Shown piece after piece: positions 10,101 to 22,128 of a DNA stretch of 44,297 nt. Both the position numbers and the translations under genes were made by a program. The notes beneath the pieces were generated by a model, which did no database searches, was not told where the DNA came from, and saw only the letters and a program-made list of their open reading frames with translations. The stretch is taken from contig AWVY01000008.1 of NCBI GenBank assembly GCA_004143605.1, positions 1 through 44,297 on the forward strand. The letters are read 5' to 3'. Every line of letters begins with the position of its first letter. Positions within the stretch are counted from its first letter, which is position 1. Source of the stretch: Desulforamulus aquiferis. GTDB lineage: Bacteria; Bacillota; Desulfotomaculia; Desulfotomaculales; Desulfotomaculaceae.

Positions 10101-11396
10101 TGCACCGATTTCAATAATTGTATCTGTCCGGGGAGAGAATCCCGTGGTTTCAAAGTCAAGAACTACATATTCAAGATCCTTTAAGGGTTGATTTTGCTTA
10201 TAATTGAATAGAGTTGTTATACCATCATCTATTAAATAACCCTCTACTCCATAAATAAGATTTATTCCAGCTTTTTTTGCAGCAGAATAGGCCTCTGGGA
10301 ATGCCTGTACCACGCCGTGATCTGTGATTGCCACTGCCGGATGACCCCAGGCAGCTGCCTGACGCACCACATCAGCCGCACTACATACACTATCCATAGA
10401 ACTCATCTTGGTATGCAAATGCAGCTCAACCCTCTTTTCCGAAGCCACATCATATCTTGCCGGAGCATTAATCACATTTATATCATAAGCCATCAGTGTT
10501 AATTCCTGGGTAAACCTATCCACTTGAACCGGCCCACGTACCTTTACCCATTGGCCATTCTTTAACCTATCCCCTACGCCAGCTTCATTTTCTTCTAAAA
10601 ATTTCTTTACATCTATGGAATCGGAATTATCAGTTAGGCTAAAGGTAAGGATCTGTCTTCCAGATTTTAATAATCTGCTTTCAAGGTCAAATATTCTACC
10701 CTGGGTGACTACATTTCTCTCTTCTTCCAGGATATCTTTAATTAATATTTTATTTCCCTTTATCTCTTTACCTACAATAATTAGTTCGTTGGTACTTATT
10801 TCTTGACACTTTTCACTTGTTTTTACCCCTTGCTCTGTAGTAAGTTTTTCAAGAAGCTCCTGCTCAAGCTGTTCCTGGCGACAGTTCCAATTCTCCTGGG
10901 ATTCTTCAGTATGACATACCTCAAGTAATATTTTAGGCTCATTATTAGAAAAATCTCTAATTACCTGCCGAAGAAAGTCATCACAATTTCGACTGCGGAA
11001 CAGATCAAGACTAAGCTCATCAGGCAAATGTATTGTCAGGGAATCCCCTTCCCATTGAAAATGGGATTGGTTTAGCCACCCACGGGAGGCCGGGAATTGT
11101 TCCAATAATTTTGCCTTTAGATATTCTTGATCTAGCCTTTCCTTCTTTAACCTTTGAGGTCCATCTTCCTGAATTTCAAGTTCTAATAGAACAGGCCCCG
11201 GAGTAATGGAAACCAGGGCCTTCTTAAGACGGGCGAATTCATCACTGGTCAACAATTTGCGGGGCTTTAAGGTAAGCTTCCAGCTTTTCTTTTTAATATT
11301 TACAACCACCCTGAGAATACAGGTAGTCTTTAATAGCTGCTGAAGCTCGTTATCAGAAATGTATGTACCAACGGTATCTAATAGAGTAACAGTCAA
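7131..11396 (-). CDS. polC: DNA polymerase III subunit alpha, PolC type (two frame changes)
   Basis: The start is TTG 11396 with GGAGGA six bases upstream. Domains in order: N-terminal and OB-fold regions; first PHP half (ELHLHTKMSSMDSV, AITDHGVVQAF); DEDDh exonuclease (EYVVLDFETTGFSPRTDTI ... HNAAFDFGFL, NHHRAVDDA); second PHP half (VATGDVHFLNP); palm region with a CxxC zinc knuckle (CKGC ... CPNCGQPYEKDGHD) and catalytic PDIDLNFSGDYQ; fingers and C-terminal domain. Frame changes lie near 10070 (a lost G after YSEGT) and near 8090. The rebuilt length of ~1420 residues is normal. PolC is the essential replicative polymerase of low-GC Gram-positive bacteria. Confidence 0.97.
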
Positions 11397-11444
11397 TATT
11401 AGTCCTCCATATTTACCAGACGGTAGATCAATTTGTTTTGTCTC

Positions 11445-12608
11445 TTACCGGGCATCTTCAATCTCAGTAAATTGTGTTACCAAATCCTCAATAATATTAA
11501 CAGCAGTCATGGCTGATTGAGGCCTGCCAATTTGCTCTGCAGCTACTGACATTCTAATCTGCACAGATTTATTTCTTAAATAATCCTTTACCTGCAAAAT
11601 TAAATCTTTAGTACCCCTGACCAATTTGGCTGCTCCAGCCCTTTGTAAAAACTCTGCGTTTCTTTCTTCTTGGCCAGGAATGGGATCGGTAATAAACATG
11701 GGTAGTTTGCTGGCCATCGCTTCTGAGGCTGTCAATCCACCGGCCTTTCCCACCATTAAATCACAGGCGGCCATCAGTTCATGGATATTTCTTATATAAC
11801 CATGAACCTGGATTTTACCCTGCAGACTTGGCAATTGCTTCATTAGCTTTAATCTCAAAGTTTCATTGTGTCCACAAACAACAACCAGCTGGCAAGGTAA
11901 CCCTGCTGCCCCTAATCCTTTAACTACTTCTGCCATGGGTCCCATGCCTAATCCCCCACCCATAATTAAAATGGTGGGTAGGTTTCTATCTAATTTCCAG
12001 TTGTCCCTTAACTTGTCCTTATCCCTTACCTTGCTAAACTCTGGTTCTATGGGGATACCCGTTGCTTTGATTTTTTCGGGCCTAATGCCAAATTCTGCAA
12101 AGGCTTTGACAAGGCCATCCGCAGCCACCATATAACAATCAACATGTTCAAACAGCCAGAAGGGGTGAACCGTATAGTCTGTAATGGTAGCTACAATAGG
12201 CACATTGCATCTTCCTGCACCTCGTAGCTCGGCTAAAATCCCTAAAGGAAAGGGGTGAGTGCAAATTATAGCCTGGGGCTGCATTTGCTCGATATAGGAA
12301 ACAAGCTTTGGGGCTGCAAGCCTATTCATTATTCGATTAAATTCGTGCTTAGCAAAACCTGATAAGGGCTTTTCCTTTTCTGCCTGTCGATATAGATAGC
12401 CATAAATAATTGGGGACATTTTAATGATCTCCATATATGTCCCTAAAACTACCTTTTCAAGTAGTGGGCTGGCATAGCGAAAAGTATCTAATATAATTGC
12501 CTCAGTTTGAGGATTTCTCCGGTATAGCTCACTTTTCAAGGCAGCAGCTGCCCTCATGTGGCCTTCCCCGGCCGAAACAGATAAAATCAGGACTTTGCTT
12601 AGAATCAT
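11445..12608 (-). CDS. MGDG-synthase-type glycolipid glycosyltransferase (UgtP/MurG-like, GT28)
   Basis: An intact 387-residue protein. The N-terminal half carries the MGDG_synth signature (ILSVSAGEGHMRAAAALKSE ... AIICTHPFPLG). The C-terminal half is a GT28 nucleotide-sugar domain (ILIMGGGLGMGP, GYIRNIHELMAACDLMVGKA, GGLTASEAMA, DPIPGQEERN). Relatives transfer glucose or galactose from a UDP-sugar to diacylglycerol, giving glycolipids that also anchor lipoteichoic acid. It sits between proS and polC, 10 bases from the former, in an envelope and translation operon. The sugar and lipid specificity cannot be told from sequence. Confidence 0.85.
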   Translation of the reverse strand: MILSKVLILSVSAGEGHMRAAAALKSELYRRNPQTEAIILDTFRYASPLLEKVVLGTYMEIIKMSPIIYGYLYRQAEKEKPLSGFAKHEFNRIMNRLAAPKLVSYIEQMQPQAIICTHPFPLGILAELRGAGRCNVPIVATITDYTVHPFWLFEHVDCYMVAADGLVKAFAEFGIRPEKIKATGIPIEPEFSKVRDKDKLRDNWKLDRNLPTILIMGGGLGMGPMAEVVKGLGAAGLPCQLVVVCGHNETLRLKLMKQLPSLQGKIQVHGYIRNIHELMAACDLMVGKAGGLTASEAMASKLPMFITDPIPGQEERNAEFLQRAGAAKLVRGTKDLILQVKDYLRNKSVQIRMSVAAEQIGRPQSAMTAVNIIEDLVTQFTEIEDAR

Positions 12609-12618
12609 ATTTTTACAC

Positions 12619-14336
<1,718 letters not shown>

Positions 14337-14359
14337 CTAGGTCTAAATGTACTTATAAA

Positions 14360-15403
14360 TTAAAGTAATTCTATTTCTCTGATTAACTCTTCAACTAATT
14401 CTTTCTCTGGAACCTTCCTTATTACTTCTCCTTTTCGGAAAATCAGCCACGCCACGGCCACCGGCAATACCCACATCTGCCTCCCTAGCCTCTCCCGGTC
14501 CATTAACCACACAACCCATGACCGCCACCTTTATTGGCTTGTCCAGACCTACTAGCCTTTGTTCCACCTGTTCAGCAATTTCTATAAGGTTTATCTGAGT
14601 TCGGCCACAGGTAGGACATGAAATTAGTTCCACTCCCCGCTGGCGCAACCCCAGGCTTTGAGAATTTCAAAAGCTACAAAGACTTCATGTCTTGGGTGAC
14701 CAGTTAATGAAACCCGGACAGTATCACCTATTCCTTCAGCCAGAAGGGCGCCAATACCAACAGCAGATTTGATTGTACCGCTCTTGACTGTTCCTGCCTC
14801 TGTAACTCCTATATGCATAGGGTAGTCTATCAGTCCGGATAATTTGCGATAGGCTTCCAACATGAGAGGAATATTAGATGCCTTAAGGGATACCTTTATT
14901 TCCCTATAGTTAAGTTCTTCCAAAATATTGATATGGTTTAAGGCACTCTCAACCAGGCATCCGCCTTTACCCCTCCATATTTATCCAGTAGCTCCTTTTC
15001 CAAAGAGCCTGCATTGACACCTATACGTATGGGAACTAACTTTTCCCTGGCTGCAGCTACAACTTCTTTGACCTTAGCTTTTCCCCCAATATTACCTGGT
15101 TAATTCTAAGTCCATCTATCCCCCTGATAGGGCCAAAAGTGCCAGTCGATAATCAAAATGAATATCGGCAATTAAAGGTATGCTAACCTTTGCTTTAATA
15201 TCAGACAACACCTCGGCAGCTTCTCTGTCTGGCACGGCAAGCCGAACAACTTCGCATCCCGCCTGGGTCAAATCGGTTATTTGCTCAACAGTTGACTTTA
15301 CATCCCTGGTGTCTGTATTAGTCATGGATTGTACAATTACAGGTGACCCGCCACCGATTTGGATATTGCCCACCATAACCGGCCGGGTGTTTCTTTTTAC
15401 CAT
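14360..15403 (-). CDS. ispG: 4-hydroxy-3-methylbut-2-enyl diphosphate synthase IspG/GcpE (about five frame changes)
   Basis: The start [20 protein letters not shown] and the motif [15 protein letters not shown] are classic for the family, followed by [11 protein letters not shown] and [14 protein letters not shown]. The TIM barrel continues as [20 protein letters not shown]. The Fe-S domain gives ISCPTCGRT and [20 protein letters not shown], with the three expected cluster Cys. Frame changes near 15115, 15100, 14950, 14650 and 14445 are each healed by one or two bases; the rebuilt ~348 residues end at 14360. The enzyme performs the penultimate step of the MEP isoprenoid pathway. Its neighbour dxr belongs to the same pathway. 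Confidence 0.95.
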
Positions 15404-15414
15404 TGTTACCTCCG

Positions 15415-16460
15415 CTATCTAGGCCCAAACATTAAGGAAACTACATCATTATAGGTTATAACCACCATTAACAAAAGTAACAGCCCAAAACCAACCAGAT
15501 GAATAAAACTTTCCTTGGATGGCTCTACAGGTTTACCAGCAATTTTTTCCCAGATTAAAAATAGTACCCTACTGCCATCCAGGGCTGGGATTGGAAATAG
15601 ATTAAACAGACCGAGATTTATACTTAGAAAAGCTGCCAATCGTAACACATGAAAGACCCCAAATTCAGCAGCCTTGCCTATTTCACCAACAATCCTTACA
15701 GGCCCTCCCAAATCCACCGGAGCCTGTTGGGTAAACATTTGTCCAATAAATGAGAGTATGAGCCAGGATAATTGTACTGTAAACTGCCCACCCTGTATCA
15801 GCTGATACTGGGTTTAGCTTTTTAATCACAGTATCGGTCTCGGATGGTTTTATACCAATTTTATATTGACCGGTTTCATCCTTTTGGGTGGCTACATTCA
15901 CTTGCAATTCCTGGCCATCCCTTACAATTGAAAGATTTACCGATTCTCCCGGGAATTTGCTGACCTCTTCGACCAGCTCATTCCAGTCCTCAACTGGTTT
16001 CTGATTAACGGCAGTTATTTGATCCCCTGCCTGGATACCAGCCTTTGAGCCGGAAATCCATCTATTACCTCTCCCACCTTGGTGGTAGCAAATTGAATAC
16101 CTTGGAACATAAAAATAAAGCAAACAATAATGCTGCCAATATAAAGTTCATCAGAGGCCCTGCAATGATTACCGATGCCCTTTGACTAACTGTTTTTCTA
16201 TTAAAAGCCCTATTCTCTGGTATCCCTTTATCGTCCTCTTCATTGGGGTCCATGCCAGCCATCCGAACAAAGCCACCTAGGGGCAGCAGGCGAAGATTGT
16301 ATCTGGTTTCCCCCCAGTTAAAGCCAAAAACCTTAGGCCCAAAGCCCAAGCTAAATTCATGCACCAGGATACCAACTCTTTTAGCTACAAGAAAGTGTCC
16401 CAACTCATGAAAAAATATTAGCAGACCAAATACAACAACCGAAGCGATAAATGTTTGCAT
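15415..16460 (-). CDS. rseP: Site-2 intramembrane zinc protease RseP/RasP (at least two frame changes)
   Basis: The zinc site HELGH is in the first membrane span (FGLLIFFHELGHFLVAKRVG); the third metal ligand lies in NLFPIPALDGSR near the C-terminus. Between them is a PDZ domain (GSKAGIQAGDQITAVNQKPV ... VNLSIVRDGQEL). Frame changes occur near 16080 and 15740. The rebuilt length of ~348 residues matches M50 family proteases. Such proteases cleave anti-sigma factors and signal-peptide remnants within the membrane. Placement between dxr and ispG in a uppS-cdsA-dxr-rseP-proS-polC order is usual for Firmicutes. Confidence 0.93.
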
Positions 16461-16470
16461 TTCTTCACCT

Positions 16471-17631
16471 CTATAAGTTACTTAATATTCTGGTGACCTC
16501 TTTTCTTGCCCATATATCAACCTCAATAACCTCTTCCAATGAGGAAGGCTTGACAACTCTATGCTTATCTAGGGTTTTCTGAACAACTAAGGGTATTTCT
16601 AGAAATTTTATGCTCCCTTGTAAAAATGTGTGAACAGCAATTTCGTTAGCCGCATTTAATACTGCCGGGGCTGTCCCGCCTGCTCTTCCTGCTTCATAGG
16701 CCAGGGCTAAAGACGGGAATCGCGTTGTATCAGGTGCTTCAAAAGTCAATCCCATAATGCTCTTAAGATTTAGTTTTGGAAAATTATTAAACCACCTGTG
16801 GGGATAGCTAAGGGCATATTGAATAGGTATCCTCATGTCAGGCTGTCCTAAATGAGCAATAAAAGAGCCATCACCATACTCAACCATAGAATGGATAATA
16901 CTCTGGGGATGAATTACCACCTCAATATCATCAAAGTCTAAGTTAAAAAGCCACTTAGCTTCAATAACTTCAAGCCCCTTGTTCATTAGAGTGGCGGAAT
17001 CAATGGTTATTTTAGCTCCCATGGACCAATTAGGGTGCTTTAAAGCCATCTGCGGTGTTACACCCTCAAGGTTTGACCGATCCATTTGACGAAATGGACC
17101 ACCGGAAGCTGTTAGTATAAGCTTCCTTACACTGCTCTTATTTTCTCCCTTTAAGCACTGCCATATAGCTGAATGCTCACTATCCACCGGAAGCAAGGAT
17201 ATATTGTTTTTCTCAGCTAGTAGAGTTACATATTCCCCTGCTGCCACCAAGGTTTCTTTGTTAGCCAATGCAATATCTTTTCCTGCTTCTATGGCTGCAC
17301 AGGTGGGCAATAGTCCTACAGCCCCACTTAAGGCTGTTAGAATAGTTGATGCCTCCTCACAGGTTGCAACAGCAATCAGACCTTCAGTCCCGTAATAGAC
17401 CTCAACCTTTAAGCCATTTTTCAATAGCTCAGCCTTCAACCAGCTGGCATCCTCTTTATCTTGCAGGGAAACTATCATGGGCTTATGGGATAAACATTGT
17501 TTTAAAAACAACTCGCGGTTTTTACCGCCCGCCATCCCAACAACCTTTAATTCATCAGGAAATGCTTCTACAACCTCTAGGGCTTGCCTTCCTATTGAAC
17601 CGGTACTGCCTAGTATTGCAAATTTTTTCAT
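16471..17631 (-). CDS. dxr: 1-deoxy-D-xylulose 5-phosphate reductoisomerase
   Basis: An intact 386-residue protein from ATG 17631. NADPH binding: KKFAILGSTGSIGRQALEVV. Substrate and metal motifs: LANKETLVAAGEYV, LPVDSEHSAIWQ, ASGGPFR, HPNWSMGAKITIDSATLMNK and LEVIEA. It converts DXP to MEP, the first committed step of the non-mevalonate isoprenoid pathway, feeding the undecaprenyl synthase encoded upstream. Only 10 bases separate it from rseP. Confidence 0.97.
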   Translation of the reverse strand: MKKFAILGSTGSIGRQALEVVEAFPDELKVVGMAGGKNRELFLKQCLSHKPMIVSLQDKEDASWLKAELLKNGLKVEVYYGTEGLIAVATCEEASTILTALSGAVGLLPTCAAIEAGKDIALANKETLVAAGEYVTLLAEKNNISLLPVDSEHSAIWQCLKGENKSSVRKLILTASGGPFRQMDRSNLEGVTPQMALKHPNWSMGAKITIDSATLMNKGLEVIEAKWLFNLDFDDIEVVIHPQSIIHSMVEYGDGSFIAHLGQPDMRIPIQYALSYPHRWFNNFPKLNLKSIMGLTFEAPDTTRFPSLALAYEAGRAGGTAPAVLNAANEIAVHTFLQGSIKFLEIPLVVQKTLDKHRVVKPSSLEEVIEVDIWARKEVTRILSNL

Positions 17632-17652
17632 ATCTATGGCACCTCAGATATT

Positions 17653-18738
17653 TTAATTCACCTTAGAGGTCTGAATTCCTGCTTTTATAACAGCCTGTAC
17701 AGCAATTAGAAGTATTGGTCCCACAACCATGCCAATAAAGCCTAAAATTTTAAAACCTATAAACAAAGCTACAAGAGTTGCCAGAGGGTGAAGTCCAAGA
17801 TTACTTGCAACCACCTTTGTCTCCAGCATTTGTCTTGCAACCATAATTATCGCCCATAGTATTAATAGCTTGATACCGAACAGGTCGAACCGGAAACTAA
17901 CGACCAGATTACCCAGGGTAAGATGACTGTACTTGGTCCCAACACAGGAATAATATCAAAAAATCCAATTAATAGACCCATTGTTAAGGCATATTCAGCC
18001 CCAATTATATATAAACCAAGAATACTTATAAAGGTACTTATACTTACTAAAATCCCCTGGGCCCTTATATAACCCAAAAAGGCCCCAAATACAGCTTTTA
18101 ACACATGAAGACTTCTTTCACCAAAGGGTGCGGGCATAAGTGAGAGCCAATGTACTGCCAGCATTCTCCGGTCCTTACTAATAAAATATGTCGCCAGGAG
18201 CTGACAATTATAAAGGTAATTATACCGGGAATGGCCGAAAAGGTCTGTAATATTGATTCAGCCGTTCTTGTTAAAAACACTTGTAAAGTAGCCGCAATGT
18301 TGCCAAAGGAATCCTGAATATAAATTGTTGCCGCAGAAGGAAGCTCCCCATAGAGTCTTTGTAATCTTGGCAGTGCCTGCTCTACCCAGATTTGGACTTC
18401 CCTGACAACCGTAGGCAGACTCTTAGATAAATCGATAAGTTCTGTTACTAATCTTAGTAGCAGTAAAGTTATAACTGTACCAAAAAACTGAATAAGAGGA
18501 GCATTGATAAGGCAACTGAAGCTCCCCTGCCCATACGGGCATGGGTTTGCAAAACAGCAATCATAGGCTCCAGCAACAGACTAATAAATATCGCCACTAG
18601 AAATGGAATTATCAGTGGTATTATAAAGGCCAGTCCACGTAAAACGTAATCTGATACATGGTCAATTATAAATAATGCCAGTAAAAGAAGCAGACCGGCC
18701 AATACGATATTTAGGGCGGTCTTTAGCCAAGCGGGCAA
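17653..18738 (-). CDS. ytvI: AI-2E family membrane protein, probably sporulation protein YtvI (several frame changes)
   Basis: A multi-span hydrophobic protein of rebuilt length ~362 residues. The N-terminus has two or three spans (TALNIVLAGLLLLLALFIID, IIPLIIPFLVAIFISLLLEP) followed by HARMGRGASVALSMLLLFS. The C-terminal half has the conserved GLLIGFFDIIPVLGPSTVIL and GFIGMVVGPILLIAVQAVI. These match the AI-2E/PerM-like family; RMGRGASVA and the short C-terminus suggest the YtvI sporulation subgroup. At least four frame changes (about 18470, 18290, 18150, 17860) make the middle hard to read. It lies between cdsA and dxr, where many relatives have no gene. No transport substrate can be assigned. 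Confidence 0.7.
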
Positions 18739-18764
18739 TTTTGTTCACCTCATTATAATTATAA

Positions 18765-19562
18765 TCAAATTATAAACACTTTAACTGTGTAGTATACCAG
18801 GGGTGCTGTAAATAGCAAACTGTCAAAGCGATCTAGGAAACCACCATGTCCAGGAATAATCTGGCCTGAATCCTTCACACCTGCTTGTCGTTTAATGGCT
18901 GATTCCATAAGATCTCCCAATAGGGAAGCAACACCGATTAATACTCCTATTAATATGAGTGGTATGGTATTAAAACTCTGAACTGAAAGGGAAAATATAT
19001 AGCATAGGAGTACTGATCCCAGAACTCCACCCACTGCTCCTTCAATGGTTTTTTTAGGGCTTAGCAGCGGGGCCAGTTTATGTTTACCAAAGGCCCTACC
19101 TGTAAAATAAGCAAAGGTATCACTGGCCCAGGTGGCGGTAAGTAGTAATATAATCCAAAACCAGCCATCCGGTAAATCTCTAATCAAAAAGAAGAAAAGG
19201 ATATTCCCTATGTAAAAGGTAGCAGTCATATTTCCAAATACATCAAGGGGTGTTGTCCTTGGATATAGCAACACCATACTTAATAAATTATATAATATGA
19301 TTAAAACCAATGCCGGCGCAAGTAAATCATCTTTATATAAATATGCAGCCACCAGCAAAAATAAGCCTCCTGAAATTATAATCTCTCTGGAAGGCTTTAA
19401 ACCAAGGCCCTTTAACATTATGGTTATTTCCAGGCTTGCTATTAGGAATATTGTAGTAGTTAATAGCCATAGGGCCCAGCCACCGTACCAGGCAGCCAGT
19501 AATATTACCGGGATGCCCACCAAGGCACTGAGCACTCGCAAGTGCAGCAAATGATCCACCAA
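18765..19562 (-). CDS. cdsA: Phosphatidate cytidylyltransferase
   Basis: An intact 265-residue protein with about eight hydrophobic spans. The C-terminal signature KDSGQIIPGHGGFLDRFDS, preceded by DLMESAIKRQAGV, holds the family's acidic metal-binding residues. It makes CDP-diacylglycerol from phosphatidate and CTP for phospholipid synthesis. The start is TTG 19562, one base after the uppS stop (a GTG one codon later is possible), indicating coupling to uppS. The next gene is ytvI. Confidence 0.95.
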   Translation of the reverse strand: MVDHLLHLRVLSALVGIPVILLAAWYGGWALWLLTTTIFLIASLEITIMLKGLGLKPSREIIISGGLFLLVAAYLYKDDLLAPALVLIILYNLLSMVLLYPRTTPLDVFGNMTATFYIGNILFFFLIRDLPDGWFWIILLLTATWASDTFAYFTGRAFGKHKLAPLLSPKKTIEGAVGGVLGSVLLCYIFSLSVQSFNTIPLILIGVLIGVASLLGDLMESAIKRQAGVKDSGQIIPGHGGFLDRFDSLLFTAPLVYYTVKVFII

Positions 19563-19563
19563 C

Positions 19564-20351
19564 CTATTTTTTCTTTAGTCCCCCAAAACGACGCTCTCGC
19601 CTCTGATAATCAATAATGGCCTTTAACAAATGCTCTCTTTTAAAATCTGGCCACATTACATTTGACAACCAGAATTCAGTATAGGCCAATTGCCATAATA
19701 GAAAATTACTAATTCGATAATCTCCCGAAGGTCTTACTAACAAATCGGGATCGGGCATCCCCGCCGTATATAATTTATTACCTATGAGTTTTTCATTTAT
19801 CTCAGAAACTTCAATTTCCCCGTCTTTAACCATTTGAGCGATTTTCTGAACTGCCATTGTTATTTCTGTTCTTCCACCGTAACTCAAAGCAATATTTAAA
19901 ATCAAGCCTGAATTATCCTTTGTTTCTTCAATAGCTCTGAGAACAGCATCCTTTGGTGCCTGGGGTAATTCGTTGAGTTGACCCAGGGCATTTATTCTAA
20001 CATTATTTCTATGTAATTCTTTTAGTTCTTTATCTAAATACTCCACCAGTAAGTCCATAAGCATACTTACTTCATCCTGGGGCCTTTTCCAATTTTCAGT
20101 AGAAAAAGCATAACAGGTCAGTACCTTTACTCCTAATTCTGAGCACAGCTTAACAACATTTCTTAAGGCTTCTACTCCAGCCTTATGCCCAAAGGATCTC
20201 GGCATACCTCGCCTCTGGGCCCACCTACCGTTTCCATCCATGATAATGGCGATATGGTTAGGCAACCTGCTAATATCTACGGCCTGCAGCAGTGTTTCCT
20301 CATTTTCAGAAATCCTTCTTTACTGAAGAGACCTGTTATCCTTTTAAACAT
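19564..20351 (-). CDS. uppS: Undecaprenyl diphosphate synthase (one frame change near the N-terminus)
   Basis: Family motifs: HIAIIMDGNGRWAQRRG (catalytic Asp and GNGRWA loop), TCYAFSTENWKRP, and LLVRPSGDYRISNFLLWQ with TEFW. The core is open from 20265, but the true start is probably ATG 20351 (GGAGG seven bases upstream), giving MFKRITGLFSKEGFLK. One frame change near 20310 then leads into NEETLLQAVDISRLPNHIAI. The rebuilt length is ~262 residues. UppS condenses eight isopentenyl units onto farnesyl diphosphate to make the C55 lipid carrier for peptidoglycan. Confidence 0.95.
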
Positions 20352-20371
20352 CTCAGAGCCTCCAATATAAC

Positions 20372-20398
20372 AACCCCCTTCCGGATATGAAGGGGGTT
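20372..20398 (-). terminator. Strong hairpin between ferredoxin and uppS
   Basis: AACCCCCTTC (20372-20381) pairs perfectly with GAAGGGGGTT (20389-20398) around a 7-nt loop. On the minus strand it is followed by GTTATATTGG, only weakly T-rich, so it may attenuate and not fully stop reading into uppS. Confidence 0.6.
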
Positions 20399-20405
20399 CA
20401 ATGCA

Positions 20406-20570
20406 TTACTCTTCAATAATAGCTCCGGTAGGGCACATATCCACGCACGTTCCACAATCTTCGCATGCAGTGGTTATTTTAAATATTTCGCCCTCCTCAA
20501 TAGCTCCATTGGGACAGGAATCCAAACAGGTACCGCAGGCCAGACATTCATCTGTGATTTTAAAGGCCAT
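20406..20570 (-). CDS. Small 2[4Fe-4S] ferredoxin
   Basis: A 54-residue protein that begins MAFKITDECLACGTC, with ATG at 20570 and AGGAGG 8 bases upstream. Two complete cluster motifs, CLACGTCLDSCP and CEDCGTCVDMCP, give eight Cys for two [4Fe-4S] clusters, as in clostridial ferredoxins. It is a low-potential electron carrier. Its start overlaps the end of the upstream PASTA-like gene by 11 bases. It is co-transcribed with frr and uppS; IspG needs such an electron donor, which makes a supply role plausible but unproven. Confidence 0.93.
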   Translation of the reverse strand: MAFKITDECLACGTCLDSCPNGAIEEGEIFKITTACEDCGTCVDMCPTGAIIEE

Positions 20571-20777
20571 TTAGTACACCTCCTTTCCCTTTCTCCTCAC
20601 AAACCACCGTAATTACTACTTCTTGGGGACCAGCAGGCCGTACCCTTACTACACGTTTTAGCCTTCCGGGTTTCCCTTAGGTGGTTTGGAAATGACCTCA
20701 GATACATCATAACCGGCATTTCTGAGAAGGGGCACTGCATCATCCAACAGAAAACCTAACACATCAGGTATACCCAT
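20560..20777 (-). CDS. Small PASTA-like protein (one frame change)
   Basis: Directly after the frr stop, ATG 20777 opens MGIPDVLGFLLDDAVPLLRN and continues AGYDVSEVISKPPKGNPEG. After a frame change near 20675 it goes on as LKRVVRVRPAGPQEVVITVV. IPDV-G-LLDDAVPLLRNAGYDV resembles a single PASTA repeat, as found in penicillin-binding proteins and PknB kinases, followed by its beta strands. There is no signal peptide or anchor, so the resemblance may be only structural. Rebuilt length is ~72 residues, ending at 20560 inside the ferredoxin start region. Function unknown. Confidence 0.55.
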
Positions 20778-21332
20778 CTAAACCTGCAAGATCTCCTGCT
20801 CTTTAGATTTTAACATTTCATCGATTTCTTTAATAAATTTATCAGTGATTTTTTGCATGTCGTCCTGACCCCGTTTTACCTCGTCCTCTGGTACCCCGTC
20901 CTTTTGTTTTGCCTTGATGCTATCATTAACATCACGACGAATATTTCTAACAGCAACTCGTCCTTCTTCGGCTTTTTTCTTAATGACTTTAACCAGCTCT
21001 GTTCTGCGTTCTTGAGTCAATTGGGGTATGGTCAGACGAATTACTGTGCCATCACTGGTAGGAGTAATACCCAAATCAGATTTAAGAATTGACCTTTCGA
21101 TTTCAGGCATAGCACTCTTATCCCAGGGTTGAATCACAAGGCTACGAGGCTCTGGTACAGAGATGTTCGCAAGTTGATTTAATGGGGTAGGAGTTCCATA
21201 ATAAGAAACTGTAACTTTATCTAACAAGGCAGGGGTTGCACGACCGGCACGTAGTGATGCAAATTCCTTACGAACCACTTCCACGGACTTCTTCATGTTA
21301 TCTTCAGCAGCAGAAATAATATCTTTAAGCAT
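20778..21332 (-). CDS. frr: Ribosome recycling factor
   Basis: ATG 21332 gives a 184-residue protein of the normal RRF length; a start at 21350 would read through the ribosome site. Signature segments: VVRKEFASLRAGRATPALLD, TPLNQLANISVPEPRSLVIQ, IRLTIPQLTQERR and NIRRDVNDSIK. With EF-G it splits post-termination ribosomes. It begins one base beyond the pyrH stop, the conserved tsf-pyrH-frr order. Confidence 0.97.
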   Translation of the reverse strand: MLKDIISAAEDNMKKSVEVVRKEFASLRAGRATPALLDKVTVSYYGTPTPLNQLANISVPEPRSLVIQPWDKSAMPEIERSILKSDLGITPTSDGTVIRLTIPQLTQERRTELVKVIKKKAEEGRVAVRNIRRDVNDSIKAKQKDGVPEDEVKRGQDDMQKITDKFIKEIDEMLKSKEQEILQV

Positions 21333-21333
21333 T

Positions 21334-22085
<752 letters not shown>

Positions 22086-22128
22086 CTACAACCTTTAAAA
22101 AATTCCTGCAAAAAATAACTATTGCCTA

